Assembly (NCBI RefSeq): GCF_003386235.1
Contig: NZ_QRDZ01000025.1
Coordinates: 83,280 to 147,279 of the forward strand
DNA from: Cohnella phaseoli
GTDB lineage: Bacteria > Bacillota > Bacilli > Paenibacillales > Paenibacillaceae
Length of the DNA: 64,000 nt
Direction: 5' to 3'
Shown here: in pieces, positions 33,461 to 41,764 of the stretch
Layout of the letters: each line of letters begins with the position of its first letter
Numbering within the stretch: position 1 is the stretch's first letter
Translations under genes and position numbers: made by a program
The notes under the pieces: model-generated
The model's database searches: none
What the model was told of the DNA's origin: nothing
The model's input: only the letters and a program-made list of their open reading frames with translations

Positions 33461-34330
33461 GTGAACCGCTCCATCCACCCGGAAACCTCGCTTGGTCGGC
33501 TACGGCTCAGAGTCGGCGATCTTGAACGCTCCATCCGCTTTTACCTGGACGTCATCGGCTTCCGCTTGCTCGATCGCGCTGACAATACCGCGTCGCTTAC
33601 AGTTGACGGTCAAACCGAATTTCTCCTACTGGAGGAAATTCCGAACGCTGTCGTCACTCCGGAAAGATCGGCGGCAGGCTTGTACCACTTCGCCATTCTC
33701 GTGCCTACCCGGGAGCAGCTCGGCTTGTCGCTCCGCCGGCTTGTCGAGGCCGGCATTCCGATCGGCCAAGGCGATCACCTGGTCAGCGAAGCTCTGTACC
33801 TCTCCGATCCGGATAACAACGGAATCGAGATTTATTGCGACCGACCGCGCTCGCAGTGGCGCAAAGACGCCGACGGCAATTACATTATGGCGACCGATCC
33901 GGTGGACATCCGGGGACTGCTGAATTTGGCGGGAGACAAGCCTTGGAACGGGCTGCCTTCCGCCACGATACTGGGCCACATCCATCTGCACGTGAGCGAT
34001 CTTGCCGCGTCCCGCGCGTTCTATTGCGATGTCATCGGCTTCGATCTCGTCGCGGATCTCGGCCGGACGATGCGTGCCTGCTTTATCTCCGCCGGCGGCT
34101 ACCATCATCATATCGGCTTTAACGTATGGGCCGGCGTCGGCGCCTCGCTGGCTCCCGCTAACGCAACCGGGCTTGCCTACTTCACGATCGCGGTTCCCGA
34201 TGCGGCGGAGCTTGAACGAATCGTCGCCGACCTGGAGCGCGCCGGTTGCGAAGCGAAGCGGATAGCCGATTATGTGCAGACGCATGACCCCTCCGGCATC
34301 GAGATTCGCTTGACGGCGACCGGCGGCTGA
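33461..34330 (+). CDS. glyoxalase-fold (VOC) dioxygenase, CatE-like
   Basis: 289 aa from GTG 33461, with GGAGG ten nt upstream; ATG 33452 would sit on that site. It has two VOC repeats. The first is LGRLRLRVGDLERSIRFYLDVIGFRLL ... HFAILV ... DPDNNGIEIYCDRP, the second LGHIHLHVSDLAASRAFYCDVIGFDLV ... HHIGFNVW. His, His and Glu metal ligands are in place, as in B. subtilis CatE and catechol 2,3-dioxygenase. The ring-cleavage substrate is unknown; it lacks aromatic-degradation neighbours. Confidence 0.9.
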   Translation: MNRSIHPETSLGRLRLRVGDLERSIRFYLDVIGFRLLDRADNTASLTVDGQTEFLLLEEIPNAVVTPERSAAGLYHFAILVPTREQLGLSLRRLVEAGIPIGQGDHLVSEALYLSDPDNNGIEIYCDRPRSQWRKDADGNYIMATDPVDIRGLLNLAGDKPWNGLPSATILGHIHLHVSDLAASRAFYCDVIGFDLVADLGRTMRACFISAGGYHHHIGFNVWAGVGASLAPANATGLAYFTIAVPDAAELERIVADLERAGCEAKRIADYVQTHDPSGIEIRLTATGG

Positions 34331-34367
34331 GGTAATGAGGCGGACGGATTGTCCGAACATAGAAAGG

Positions 34368-34401
34368 GACGGATTGTCCGGGCGCTTCCCGGTAATCCGT
34401 C
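34368..34401 (+). terminator. hairpin after the dioxygenase gene
   Basis: GGACGGATT / AATCCGTCC stem with a GTCCGGGC-type loop, followed by TCTTGTTTTATT. The arm GGACGGATTGTCCG is preceded by another copy at about 34342. Confidence 0.65.
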
Positions 34402-34409
34402 CTCTTGTT

Positions 34410-35183
34410 TTATTCTGCCGCGCTGTCGGAAGCCTCGCCCGGCTTGACATGCTTGCCGAATCCGCCATGACCGCGCTCGCCGCCTCCGAAGCGGAAGCCT
34501 CCGTTCACGATCCGTTCAGCCTGCTCGCCCGCTTCCGCAAGCCTCTTGTCCGCTTGCTCCTGCGTGATCTCCCCGGCCTGAAGCGCCTCGCCGACGCGCT
34601 TCTCGATCGCCGTCTTCTGCGCGTCTACGAGCTTCTGAACGTCTACCCCCTTATCTCCGGCCACATCCGCGAGCGACTTGCCTTCCTTAAGCTGCGCCTT
34701 CAATTCGTCCGCAGTTAAACCCAACGCTTCAGCAATTGCAGTCAGATCGCCTGCGCCGATTTTCCCGCCTTTATGGCCAAGTTCTCCTCCTGTATGAGGT
34801 TTGGCGTCAATCATCGCGTCTAATCCTTCGGCGAACTGCTGCTTCCGCTCCTCCAATTGCCGATTATACGCTGCGGTCAGAGCCGACTTCAGACTATCCC
34901 TGCTTACTCCCTGCTGGTCCGCGATTTCGCCCAGCGTCAGGCCGGATTTGGCCTTTTCGCGATAGGCATCCTTGTCCAGCTTCAACAGCTCCAGCACTTC
35001 CTCGCCGACTGCTCCTCTGCCGGACAGTTCCGGCCCGAAGCCTCTATGACCTTTGTCTACAGGAGCTGCCGTCGCCGATTCGGATGGAGACACACTGCCG
35101 GACGTCGTCGCCGCATAAGCGGAGAACGGAATCATGACCGCCAGAGCGGCCGTAATGCCAAGCGTCTTTACCGTTTTTCTCAT
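34410..35183 (-). CDS. secreted helical repeat protein
   Basis: 257 aa. The Sec signal peptide ends at AYA (residues 1-24). The body has two copies of a repeated helical module: VLELLKLDKDAYREKAKSGLTLGEIADQQGVSRDSLKSALTAA and the later TAIAEALGLTADELKAQLKEGKSLADVAGDKGVDVQKLVDA. These match the small helical modules common in Paenibacillaceae exported proteins. The C-terminus is Gly/His-rich (FGGGERGHGGFGKH), possibly metal binding. The function is unknown. It has its own ribosome site (AAGGAGG) and promoter region. Confidence 0.75.
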   Translation of the reverse strand: MRKTVKTLGITAALAVMIPFSAYAATTSGSVSPSESATAAPVDKGHRGFGPELSGRGAVGEEVLELLKLDKDAYREKAKSGLTLGEIADQQGVSRDSLKSALTAAYNRQLEERKQQFAEGLDAMIDAKPHTGGELGHKGGKIGAGDLTAIAEALGLTADELKAQLKEGKSLADVAGDKGVDVQKLVDAQKTAIEKRVGEALQAGEITQEQADKRLAEAGEQAERIVNGGFRFGGGERGHGGFGKHVKPGEASDSAAE

Positions 35184-35331
35184 CTTTGGTCCTCCTTGAA
35201 AGGGAAATGGGTCTTACCTCGTCCAGTATCGCCGTCAATGCTGAGCGAGGGCTGAAGCCCACCTTAGGGGAACCTTAGCGCTGGCTGAAAGTTGGTTGAA
35301 AAGGGAACGCCTTACATTCTTAGCTCCGCCG

Positions 35332-35943
35332 CTATCTCCTCAAAATCAAATCGGCCTCGGCCGTTAATTGCGCGGGATCCAGCGCCTGGCCGTCCGGCAC
35401 CTTCACCGCCGCAGCGATACTCAAGCGCAAAGTGTAAATCCCATTCGGCACCGCATCGCCTTGATTGTCCGTCCAGTCCCACTCCTCCTCGAACTCGATC
35501 GAATCGGACGGCTTTAGCTTCATCTCAATCAATGCCTGCGTAAAGCTTTTATCGTTCGACCATCTGTAAATCTCCTCATCCCGACTATCGTACACGGCAA
35601 AATCGTAGCGCATTCCTGAGCCGAACGTCAGCTTCAGCTCCCGGTCGGATAGGTTATCCAAGGAGAAAAGGAGCTTAACGCTGTCCTTGTCCATCTTGGT
35701 CTGCAGCTTCGTTTGCAATAAACCCTGGATGTAAACCGGCTGCTGCTTACGGATGAGAGGCAGAGACTCCGCTTCCGTTTGTTTATAGACTTGCACGTCT
35801 TCCGCTGCCGCAGGCGCCGTGTCTGCCAACGAGGACTGCGTTCCCTGCGACGGATCGAGTTGATCCACCTTCTTGGCAGCGCAGCTGACAATGAGCAGCA
35901 GCGCGCCTAATGCGACCGCAAGTAGAGCTAGCCGTAGTTTCAC
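35332..35943 (-). CDS. BsuPI-domain lipoprotein
   Basis: 203 aa. The lipoprotein signal has lipobox LIVSC (residues 17-21). The C-terminal half is the BsuPI (intracellular proteinase inhibitor) fold: FSLDNLSDRELKLTFGSGMRYDFAVYDSRDEEIYRWS and LKPSDSIEFEEEWDW. In this group the domain is often a surface module rather than a true inhibitor. It is likely anchored outside the membrane. Monocistronic on the minus strand. Confidence 0.85.
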   Translation of the reverse strand: MKLRLALLAVALGALLLIVSCAAKKVDQLDPSQGTQSSLADTAPAAAEDVQVYKQTEAESLPLIRKQQPVYIQGLLQTKLQTKMDKDSVKLLFSLDNLSDRELKLTFGSGMRYDFAVYDSRDEEIYRWSNDKSFTQALIEMKLKPSDSIEFEEEWDWTDNQGDAVPNGIYTLRLSIAAAVKVPDGQALDPAQLTAEADLILRR

Positions 35944-36396
35944 CGTTTATCCCCCGCGTTTCTTTTTTAGAATGGACGTTCTACCGTTAAGACGCTGTTT
36001 CTTTGTTTGTAAACGAAAATGAATGGCGATATGTTGCTTCTATGTCCGGTTTCTAGCGTCGAGCACAAACCGCGGTTGCTGCCCCGTTCGTTCGAGGGAG
36101 GAGTGCACGCCTTGTTAAGTTAAAGCGGAAACTCCTCTTTAAATTCGCCGTCACACCCTTTTCGAGCAATTTAAAGCGGGTTTTCCACACTAATCCCCCA
36201 ATTATCCTATTTTGTTAAAATTAGAACGGATTCTCCGCTTTAAATTTGCGCAATTTCCACTTCCGACAAAATTAACGCGGACTTCCCGCTCTATACCATT
36301 CTGCCCTTTCCCTTTACCCGACAGAACAGGAAGGAGCGGACAATCAGCCCTTCATTTCCGCAACTTCGCCGCTTCGTCGCGACTGCCCGTCGCACT
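35944..36396. other. intergenic region containing repeat family A (second locus)
   Basis: Between the BsuPI lipoprotein and the MFS terminator. It holds the 51-bp periodic array (36122-36295, listed separately). No other gene or structure is apparent; the listed long frames here are antisense noise. Confidence 0.6.
36122..36295. repeat. degenerate tandem repeat, about 51-bp period, family A (second locus)
   Basis: Motif starts near 36122, 36173, 36223 and 36274, spacings 51, 50 and 51. Units resemble TTAAAGCGGAnnCTCCgCTTTAAATT and carry the short inverted repeat GCGGA-n3-TCCGC. AAAGCGGAAACTCC is shared exactly with 3946 and CGGATTCTCC with the unit at 3997. Same family, more than 32 kb away. 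Confidence 0.75.
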
Positions 36397-36424
36397 AAAA
36401 AGCCGCCTCGGCAACGAGACGGCT
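36397..36424 (-). terminator. Rho-independent terminator of the MFS gene
   Basis: AGCCGTCTCG / CGAGGCGGCT stem with a TTGC loop, followed on the minus strand by TTTTT. Confidence 0.85.
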
Positions 36425-36436
36425 CTCTTATCCTCA

Positions 36437-37699
36437 TTAAATTTTGCCAAGCCAGGCGCCCGGTTTTTTCTTCGGACGATCCGGCGGCAGCAGTATCGCG
36501 AACAGACCGACAAGCGGGAAAAAGCTAAGCACAAACATAACGTCGTTGATGCCGAACATGTCGATAGACTGCCCAAGAGCAATGCCGCCGATCGCACCCA
36601 TCCCGAAGGCGAGACCGGTCGTAAGTCCGGAGGCCATGCCTACATTCGCGGGCATCAGGTACTGCGCGTAAACAACGCTCACGGAGAAGCCGGACAAAAT
36701 GATAAATCCGAGCAGCATAATGACCGGATACACCCAGAACAGCGGCAGATGAGGCAGCAGCAGCGCAAGCGGGGAAGCGCCGGCGATCGAAAATACGATC
36801 ATGTTTTTCAGACCGAATTTATCTGCAAGCACGCCTCCGAAAAATGTCCCAAGCACGCCCGCAGCCAGAAACAGAAATACGGGAATTTGCGCCTGCTGCG
36901 TTGTTAACCCGTAATCGAACTTCAAGTAAAACTGATAAAAGCTGCCGATCCCGGAATGGTACCAGGAACGCGCGAATACGAGAAATACGAGCATTCCCAT
37001 CGCGAATTTGACTCTCGGATGACTCGCTTTCTCGACAACCGTCGCTCCGGATGCCCTTGCGGCAGCCGTTGCCGTGCGTTCCCGCTCCCACTCGGCGAGC
37101 TTGCGCTTATACCAGGGAAGGAGGCCTAGCAGCACCGCAATCGCGAAACCGGCGAACACCGTGCCCCAAATCGCGCCGATCTGGCCCATATGCACGAAGA
37201 TGAGCGCCGTCATCAACGGACCGAGCGTGCTTCCCGTATTGCCGCCGACCTGATAGACGGACTGGGCGAAGCCCCTTCGCCCTCCGGCTGCAAAGTAGAC
37301 GACCCGCGAGCTTTCCGGATGGAAAACCGCCGATCCGATTCCGATAAAGACAACCGCCAGCAACAGCATCCAAAGATGCGAAGCGAACGCCAGCCCGACC
37401 ATGCCGACCAGACTAAGCCCCATCGCAACCGGCAGCAGATTCGGGAGCGACCGCTTATCCGAATACAAGCCGACGACGGGCTGCATGACCGATGAAGTCA
37501 TATTGAGCATAAAACCGATCCAGCCAAGCTGGAGCATCGATAGATTGAGCGATTCCTGCAAAATCGGATACAGGGCCGGTACAACCGCCTGCATGGAATC
37601 GTTCAGCATATGGGCAAGGCTAATAGCGAGTAGAACGGGCATCACTGTCTTCGTCCCCGGACTCGCTGCCGTGCCTTTAACTCCTGCGATTGAAGCCAC
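36437..37699 (-). CDS. MFS transporter, fosmidomycin-resistance (Fsr) family
   Basis: 420 aa with twelve membrane spans. The start region LAISLAHMLNDSMQAVVPALYPILQE is diagnostic of the Fsr subfamily. Motif-A like loops are in VGLYSDKRSLPNLLP and GGVLADKFGLKNM; the GGNTGSTLGPLMTAL stretch is also typical. Fsr members export drugs such as fosmidomycin. Substrate not determined. Its own terminator follows. Confidence 0.9.
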   Translation of the reverse strand: MASIAGVKGTAASPGTKTVMPVLLAISLAHMLNDSMQAVVPALYPILQESLNLSMLQLGWIGFMLNMTSSVMQPVVGLYSDKRSLPNLLPVAMGLSLVGMVGLAFASHLWMLLLAVVFIGIGSAVFHPESSRVVYFAAGGRRGFAQSVYQVGGNTGSTLGPLMTALIFVHMGQIGAIWGTVFAGFAIAVLLGLLPWYKRKLAEWERERTATAAARASGATVVEKASHPRVKFAMGMLVFLVFARSWYHSGIGSFYQFYLKFDYGLTTQQAQIPVFLFLAAGVLGTFFGGVLADKFGLKNMIVFSIAGASPLALLLPHLPLFWVYPVIMLLGFIILSGFSVSVVYAQYLMPANVGMASGLTTGLAFGMGAIGGIALGQSIDMFGINDVMFVLSFFPLVGLFAILLPPDRPKKKPGAWLGKI

Positions 37700-37790
37700 A
37701 ACTTTCCCTCCGTATGCGCTTATGAATTATACCAGTGTAGTTTTGCGGTACGGGGAAGTCAAGCCAAGCAATCGCGAGCTTGACCGCAGA

Positions 37791-37810
37791 AAAGCCCGCT
37801 CAAGGCGGGC
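37791..37810 (-). terminator. Rho-independent terminator after the TPR gene
   Basis: GCCCGC / GCGGGC stem with a short loop, followed on the minus strand by TTTTCT. Confidence 0.75.
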
Positions 37811-37866
37811 GTTTCCTCTCAGGGGACAGAATATGACTTTTTGCAGACGTCGGCGAGGACTCCTTC

Positions 37867-40101
37867 TTAGTTGACGTTGCGCAAGGCGGTTACGAAAGCT
37901 TGCAGCATCGGTGCTCCGACAGCATCCAACGTCTGCGAATCTTCGTCGAAATAAGCTTCCAAAGCGCCCTTGAGAAGTTGGCCGTACGACGCCTTCATTT
38001 CGCTTTCCTCAATCGCCATTGCCTCGACTAGTCGGCTCCATTCGGGAGAATGGCTATCGTAAGGCGCGATTTCCGGGTAATCGGCCGCCAGCCCGGCAAC
38101 CTTCTCTAACGATTCGCCGGCATACAGTTCGGCGGCCAAATAATGGCCGACGAAACGATGAGTACGATCGCGCTTCAACGCTTCGCGGAACTGAACGAGC
38201 GCTTCTTCCGTCCGCCTTTGCTTCATAAGGGAGGTCGCGTAACGAGATTGCGTATAGCCGTCCGTTATCCTACCGCTCGCCTTCAAATATTCTTCGTAAT
38301 ACTTCTCGGCCTCGCTCCATTCCTTGCGCGAGTCGTAGTAGTCGAACAATCCGAAGAGCACGCCTTTCTTGCCGGGAACCAGCTTGAGCAGCGCCTTCAA
38401 ATAAGCAATCGACTCCGCCCGCAGCTCTGCCGATTCGTTAAAAGCGGACTGCGCTCCATAGATGCGAGTAATCATATAAAGGCTGTGACGATCTTGCGTA
38501 TCGGCCTCGTAAGCCCGCCTGTACTCCGCCAGCCCCTCGTCCAAACGGCCGTCCAGCATGAGGCGGTCGGCAGCGGTCAACGTCCGTTCCTTCAAATAAA
38601 AGAACGGCAGCGCCCCCATCGTAGCCTCGTTCAGCCGATAGCCGTTGCTTCTCGCGATCAGCCTGCCGTCGTTATCGTACGCTTCCACATACCACGAGTA
38701 GCGGAGCTCCGGATTCGAGAAGCCGAGAAGCGTAGCGGAGTCGGGTACTGACCTGCCATCCTCATCGCGGGAAACGAACCCGCTCGGAGCTTCATACAAG
38801 CTCTGGACGGGCAATGCGATCTCGGATTGCGCAATTCGATCCTCAATAATGCTGCTCGTCGACCCATTCTCGATCGGAATCGTACCGTACAGCGCGTAAT
38901 AGGAAGCCCCCTCGATCGGCTCCCAAGAAAACTTCACCGTCGCTCCGGTCAGCTTCGCCTCGTTCACCGGTTCCTTGATCGAGATTAAGGGACGAAGGGT
39001 AACGTTTTCCGTCAACGTATCGCCGTCCTCGACGACGATCCAATCGTCGTTCATTGCAGGCCATGTCCAGCCGTCGATTTGATCGAACGGCAGGCCGAGA
39101 TACAGTTGATAGTTGCCCGGAATAACGTTGTTGAATTCGTAGCGCCCTTGAGCGTCTGTAAAGATCTGGTACGGCTCTCCGTCCACGATACTGTGGTTAA
39201 CGTCCCGCTCGCTTCTCAGGAACACACCCACGCGGCCCAACAGCTTGCCTTCGCTCCGCCGCACCGTCCCGGACACGGTCGCCCCGCTCCCGTTCATCGT
39301 CTTCTCCAGTTGCATACGCAGCAGCTTCAGCTCCTCCAGCTTGGCCGGAACGAAATCCTCATTGTCCGGAAGCTCGGACTTGAGTTGCCCGATCCGTTCC
39401 TCCAAAGCTTTCAGTTCGCGATCCACCGCTTGAATAGCGTCCTCGCCCTTTCCTTGTCCAACCAGAAGCTGCGCCTTGAACTGGACGACCGAACCGGAGA
39501 AATCGAGATCCGTGGACGCCGGCTCTGCCTCCAACCGTTCAATGAGCCTCATCGCTTCTCCAGGCTTCCCTATCTGCGCATATACCTTCGCCCGTTCCAG
39601 CATCAGCTTCCCTCGCCAGGTTCCGCCCCGCTCTTCCGCCTGCTCCAGCAGGCCCAGCGCCTGGTCGGAACGCCCCTCGCCCATATAATATTGCACCAAT
39701 TGAGTCGCCGCCCTGAACCGATAGCTATCCGCCGGTCCGTCCGCTACGTACTCCAGCAAATACGGCAGCATCTCCTCCCAGCTCCAGTGCCGGGTATTCT
39801 CGTTTTGCGGAGAACCGCTCCATACCGAGGACGGACCGACGTACACGTCGAACCCCCGTGCCGGAGAAGCTTCAACGTAGGAAATCATATATTCGCTAAT
39901 CAGCTCCAGCCTTTGGGACGAGGTCGCCCGATCGATAGCTGCCAACATCACTTCTTTGCCTCCGGGCGCGCCGGCTGCATAATCCTGAATAGCCGCCCGA
40001 ACCTGAAGCTTCGGGATAACGACCAGTTGAAGCAGAGACACCGCTGCGCCTATGAGCAGAGTTGCGATGACGAGATGCTTAACCTTGATCCTTATTTTCA
40101 A
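37867..40101 (-). CDS. membrane-anchored TPR protein with carboxypeptidase-regulatory-like domain
   Basis: About 744 aa. TTG 40101 is chosen: the frame runs to 40245 but overlaps the upstream gene's coding region; from 40101 the overlap is 23 nt and the first residues are basic followed by a membrane segment (KVKHLVIATLLIGAAVSLLQLVVIP). Outside are tetratricopeptide-like helices (LGLLEQAEERGGTWRGKLMLERAKVYAQIGKPGEAMRLI; later LMKQRRTEEALVQFREALKRD). In the middle is a beta-sandwich GRVGVFLRSERDVN...GRYEFNNVIPGNYQLYLG, carboxypeptidase-regulatory-like, and a fibronectin-like segment. It is the third gene of an ECF sigma operon. An extracytoplasmic sensor is a reasonable guess. Confidence 0.75.
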   Translation of the reverse strand: MKIRIKVKHLVIATLLIGAAVSLLQLVVIPKLQVRAAIQDYAAGAPGGKEVMLAAIDRATSSQRLELISEYMISYVEASPARGFDVYVGPSSVWSGSPQNENTRHWSWEEMLPYLLEYVADGPADSYRFRAATQLVQYYMGEGRSDQALGLLEQAEERGGTWRGKLMLERAKVYAQIGKPGEAMRLIERLEAEPASTDLDFSGSVVQFKAQLLVGQGKGEDAIQAVDRELKALEERIGQLKSELPDNEDFVPAKLEELKLLRMQLEKTMNGSGATVSGTVRRSEGKLLGRVGVFLRSERDVNHSIVDGEPYQIFTDAQGRYEFNNVIPGNYQLYLGLPFDQIDGWTWPAMNDDWIVVEDGDTLTENVTLRPLISIKEPVNEAKLTGATVKFSWEPIEGASYYALYGTIPIENGSTSSIIEDRIAQSEIALPVQSLYEAPSGFVSRDEDGRSVPDSATLLGFSNPELRYSWYVEAYDNDGRLIARSNGYRLNEATMGALPFFYLKERTLTAADRLMLDGRLDEGLAEYRRAYEADTQDRHSLYMITRIYGAQSAFNESAELRAESIAYLKALLKLVPGKKGVLFGLFDYYDSRKEWSEAEKYYEEYLKASGRITDGYTQSRYATSLMKQRRTEEALVQFREALKRDRTHRFVGHYLAAELYAGESLEKVAGLAADYPEIAPYDSHSPEWSRLVEAMAIEESEMKASYGQLLKGALEAYFDEDSQTLDAVGAPMLQAFVTALRNVN

Positions 40102-40414
40102 TAGCTGCCACCGCCCTCTCGTAATCGTCCTTCCAGTACGTATTGCCGCCGACTTCGACCAATTCTCTACGATTGTCCGCTGCCTCGCTGCCGTCGTCCG
40201 AGCTGCGCAGCTGGGAGGCGGCGGCAACGGCCAACAGGATGACAAAGCTTAGCCCGAGCGGCACGACCGGAAGCTCAAGCTCCTTGTTCCACAGCGCCAG
40301 CAGCCGGTCGCTCCAAGACCGGGGGTGCGTTCTCCGCACGACGTCCTCCTGTCCGCCGAACCGCAGCTCCTCCAACTCCTCGCGCAGCCTTTTATTCATA
40401 GACTCCCGCTCCAT
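40079..40414 (-). CDS. small single-pass membrane protein, probable anti-sigma factor
   Basis: 111 aa from ATG 40414, with AAGGGGG six nt upstream inside the sigma gene (23-nt overlap). The cytoplasmic part (about 45 residues, LREELEELRFGGQEDVVRRTH) is followed by one membrane segment (VVPLGLSFVILLAVAAASQL) and a short external tail. Its position between the ECF sigma gene and the TPR protein gene, with overlaps on both sides, suggests it links the two. No zinc motif. Role inferred. Confidence 0.7.
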   Translation of the reverse strand: MERESMNKRLREELEELRFGGQEDVVRRTHPRSWSDRLLALWNKELELPVVPLGLSFVILLAVAAASQLRSSDDGSEAADNRRELVEVGGNTYWKDDYERAVAAIENKDQG

Positions 40415-40937
40415 CTTCATCCCCCTTCTCCAGCAGCGTTCGCAATCTCGCGCGTCCTCGGGACAGTCTGGCTTTTACCGTATTCTCGTTGCTGCCGAGC
40501 TGCTCTGCGATTTCCAACACGCTTAGCTCGTTAAAATAATAGAGTGCGATGACTTCCCGGTACTTGTAATCCAGCTCATGGATCGCCTCGCTTAATCGTT
40601 CGGCGCGCCATTGCGCCAACAGCAGCTCCTCCGGCCCAGGCTCGGTCTCCTCTGCCAAGCTCTCTACGCGATCGAACGGAAACAGACTTCTCCAGTTCCA
40701 GGTCCGCATCCTCATCCGACAGCGGTTGGCGACGATCCGCAGCAGCCAGCTTCGCAGCTTGTCGGGCTGCTTAAGCTGATCGATCTTGGCGTACGCCTGC
40801 ACGAACGCGTCCATGACCGCCTCCTCGGCAGCCTGCCGATCCTTCACGAGCAAGTAGGCGGTGCGCAACAGTTCGTCGCCGTACGCCGTCATCAGCTCGC
40901 GCAACGCGGATTCGTCCTTGGCGATTAATCTTCTCAC
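40392..40937 (-). CDS. ECF RNA polymerase sigma factor
   Basis: About 181 aa. Region 2 is LLRTAYLLVKDRQAAEEAVMDAFVQAYAKIDQLKQPDKLRSWLLRIVANRCR, and region 4 is LDYKYREVIALYYFNELSVLEIAEQLGSNENTVKARLSRGRARL. The start is uncertain: GTG 40937 is taken, but AGGGAGG lies 18 nt before it, so an alternative CTG/TTG upstream is possible. First gene of a three-gene operon with overlapping junctions. It probably controls its own operon. Confidence 0.88.
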   Translation of the reverse strand: MRRLIAKDESALRELMTAYGDELLRTAYLLVKDRQAAEEAVMDAFVQAYAKIDQLKQPDKLRSWLLRIVANRCRMRMRTWNWRSLFPFDRVESLAEETEPGPEELLLAQWRAERLSEAIHELDYKYREVIALYYFNELSVLEIAEQLGSNENTVKARLSRGRARLRTLLEKGDEDGAGVYE

Positions 40938-41081
40938 GACATCCAGACCGGCTTCCCTCCCTACAAGAATAAGATGCGTCCCGAACCGATCAGGTTGCAA
41001 ACACGCCAAATAAAACGAAAAGTGCCCCTCTCGCGCATTAAAGAATGTTAGAATAAGGAAAAACAACGTGGAGGGCTAGCA

Positions 41082-41411
41082 ATGAATGAGGATTTTTATT
41101 GCGATGAGGTATTAAGCGGTCGCACTTCCGTGCAGAAAGTAATCGAGACTGACAATGTTCTTGCCTATCATCACACTCGTCCTTATTACCCTGTCCACAT
41201 TGTTGCGATTCCTAAGAGGCACATTTCATCGCTGCTAACCTTGGAGCAGAGCGACAATGAACTTCTAATCGAGCTGATGGACGTTGTTAAAAAGGCGGCA
41301 TCGCAAGTACAGTCTGAGCATGGGGCTTGCAGAGTGCAGACCAATTTGGGCAAGTATCAAGACTCCAAGCATCTTCATTTCCACGTATACTATGGCGAAC
41401 CTTTACGCTAG
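41082..41411 (+). CDS. HIT-family nucleotide hydrolase
   Basis: 109 aa, GGAGG upstream of ATG 41082. The histidine triad motif HLHFHVYYG is at the C-terminus and the HIVAIPKRHISSL segment precedes it. HIT/Hint proteins hydrolyse nucleoside phosphoramidates or related adducts in the cytoplasm. Slightly more AT-rich codon use than its neighbours by eye. Divergent from the ECF sigma operon. Confidence 0.9.
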   Translation: MNEDFYCDEVLSGRTSVQKVIETDNVLAYHHTRPYYPVHIVAIPKRHISSLLTLEQSDNELLIELMDVVKKAASQVQSEHGACRVQTNLGKYQDSKHLHFHVYYGEPLR

Positions 41412-41529
41412 TTGATTCACTCGCATTCCTTCCTCGAAAAATGGGACATGCACGGCTGCAAGCGCCGCTAATCGGCCCTTACGGACCAGCGGCGCTCGCA
41501 GCGCATCCATCTATTCGTCATTACGGGCT

Positions 41530-41764
41530 TACAGGCATCCGGGCTTGCGACCTTCAGCATCCGGACAATGGCCGACGCCGCATCCGCCCGCGTGGACAGC
41601 GTCAGCGGCGCAAACTAGTCGGGCAAGTCGCCGACGATAATAATTCCGGTCTCCGCAGCCTTGTTAACGGACAGCATAGCCCATGCCGGAATCGCCTCAT
41701 AAATCTGCTCCTTGTCCCTGAACGCCAATTGGCCTGAGGAATCCTCCTGATTCAGCAATATCGC
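41530..41764 (-). pseudogene. SLH (S-layer homology) domain remnant
   Basis: Read on the minus strand, in the same frame as the upstream stalk-domain gene after its TGA, the codons give FRDKEQIYEAIPAWAMLSV, AAETGIIIVGDLPD, a TAG at 41617-41615, and FAPLTLSTRADAASAIVRML. This is a clear last SLH repeat (AW...AVnkA...GII.G...FaPl..sTRAdAA..IvRML). It has no start or ribosome site and an in-frame stop in the middle. It is the decayed 3' end of a surface protein gene. Confidence 0.75.

Noticed and set aside
39079..40104. 341-aa plus-strand frame opposite the TPR gene
   Set aside because: Antisense to a well supported gene; no start signal and biased composition.
41327..41737. 136-aa plus-strand frame between the HIT and stalk-domain genes
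   Set aside because: No ribosome site; the minus strand of this stretch encodes the SLH remnant.
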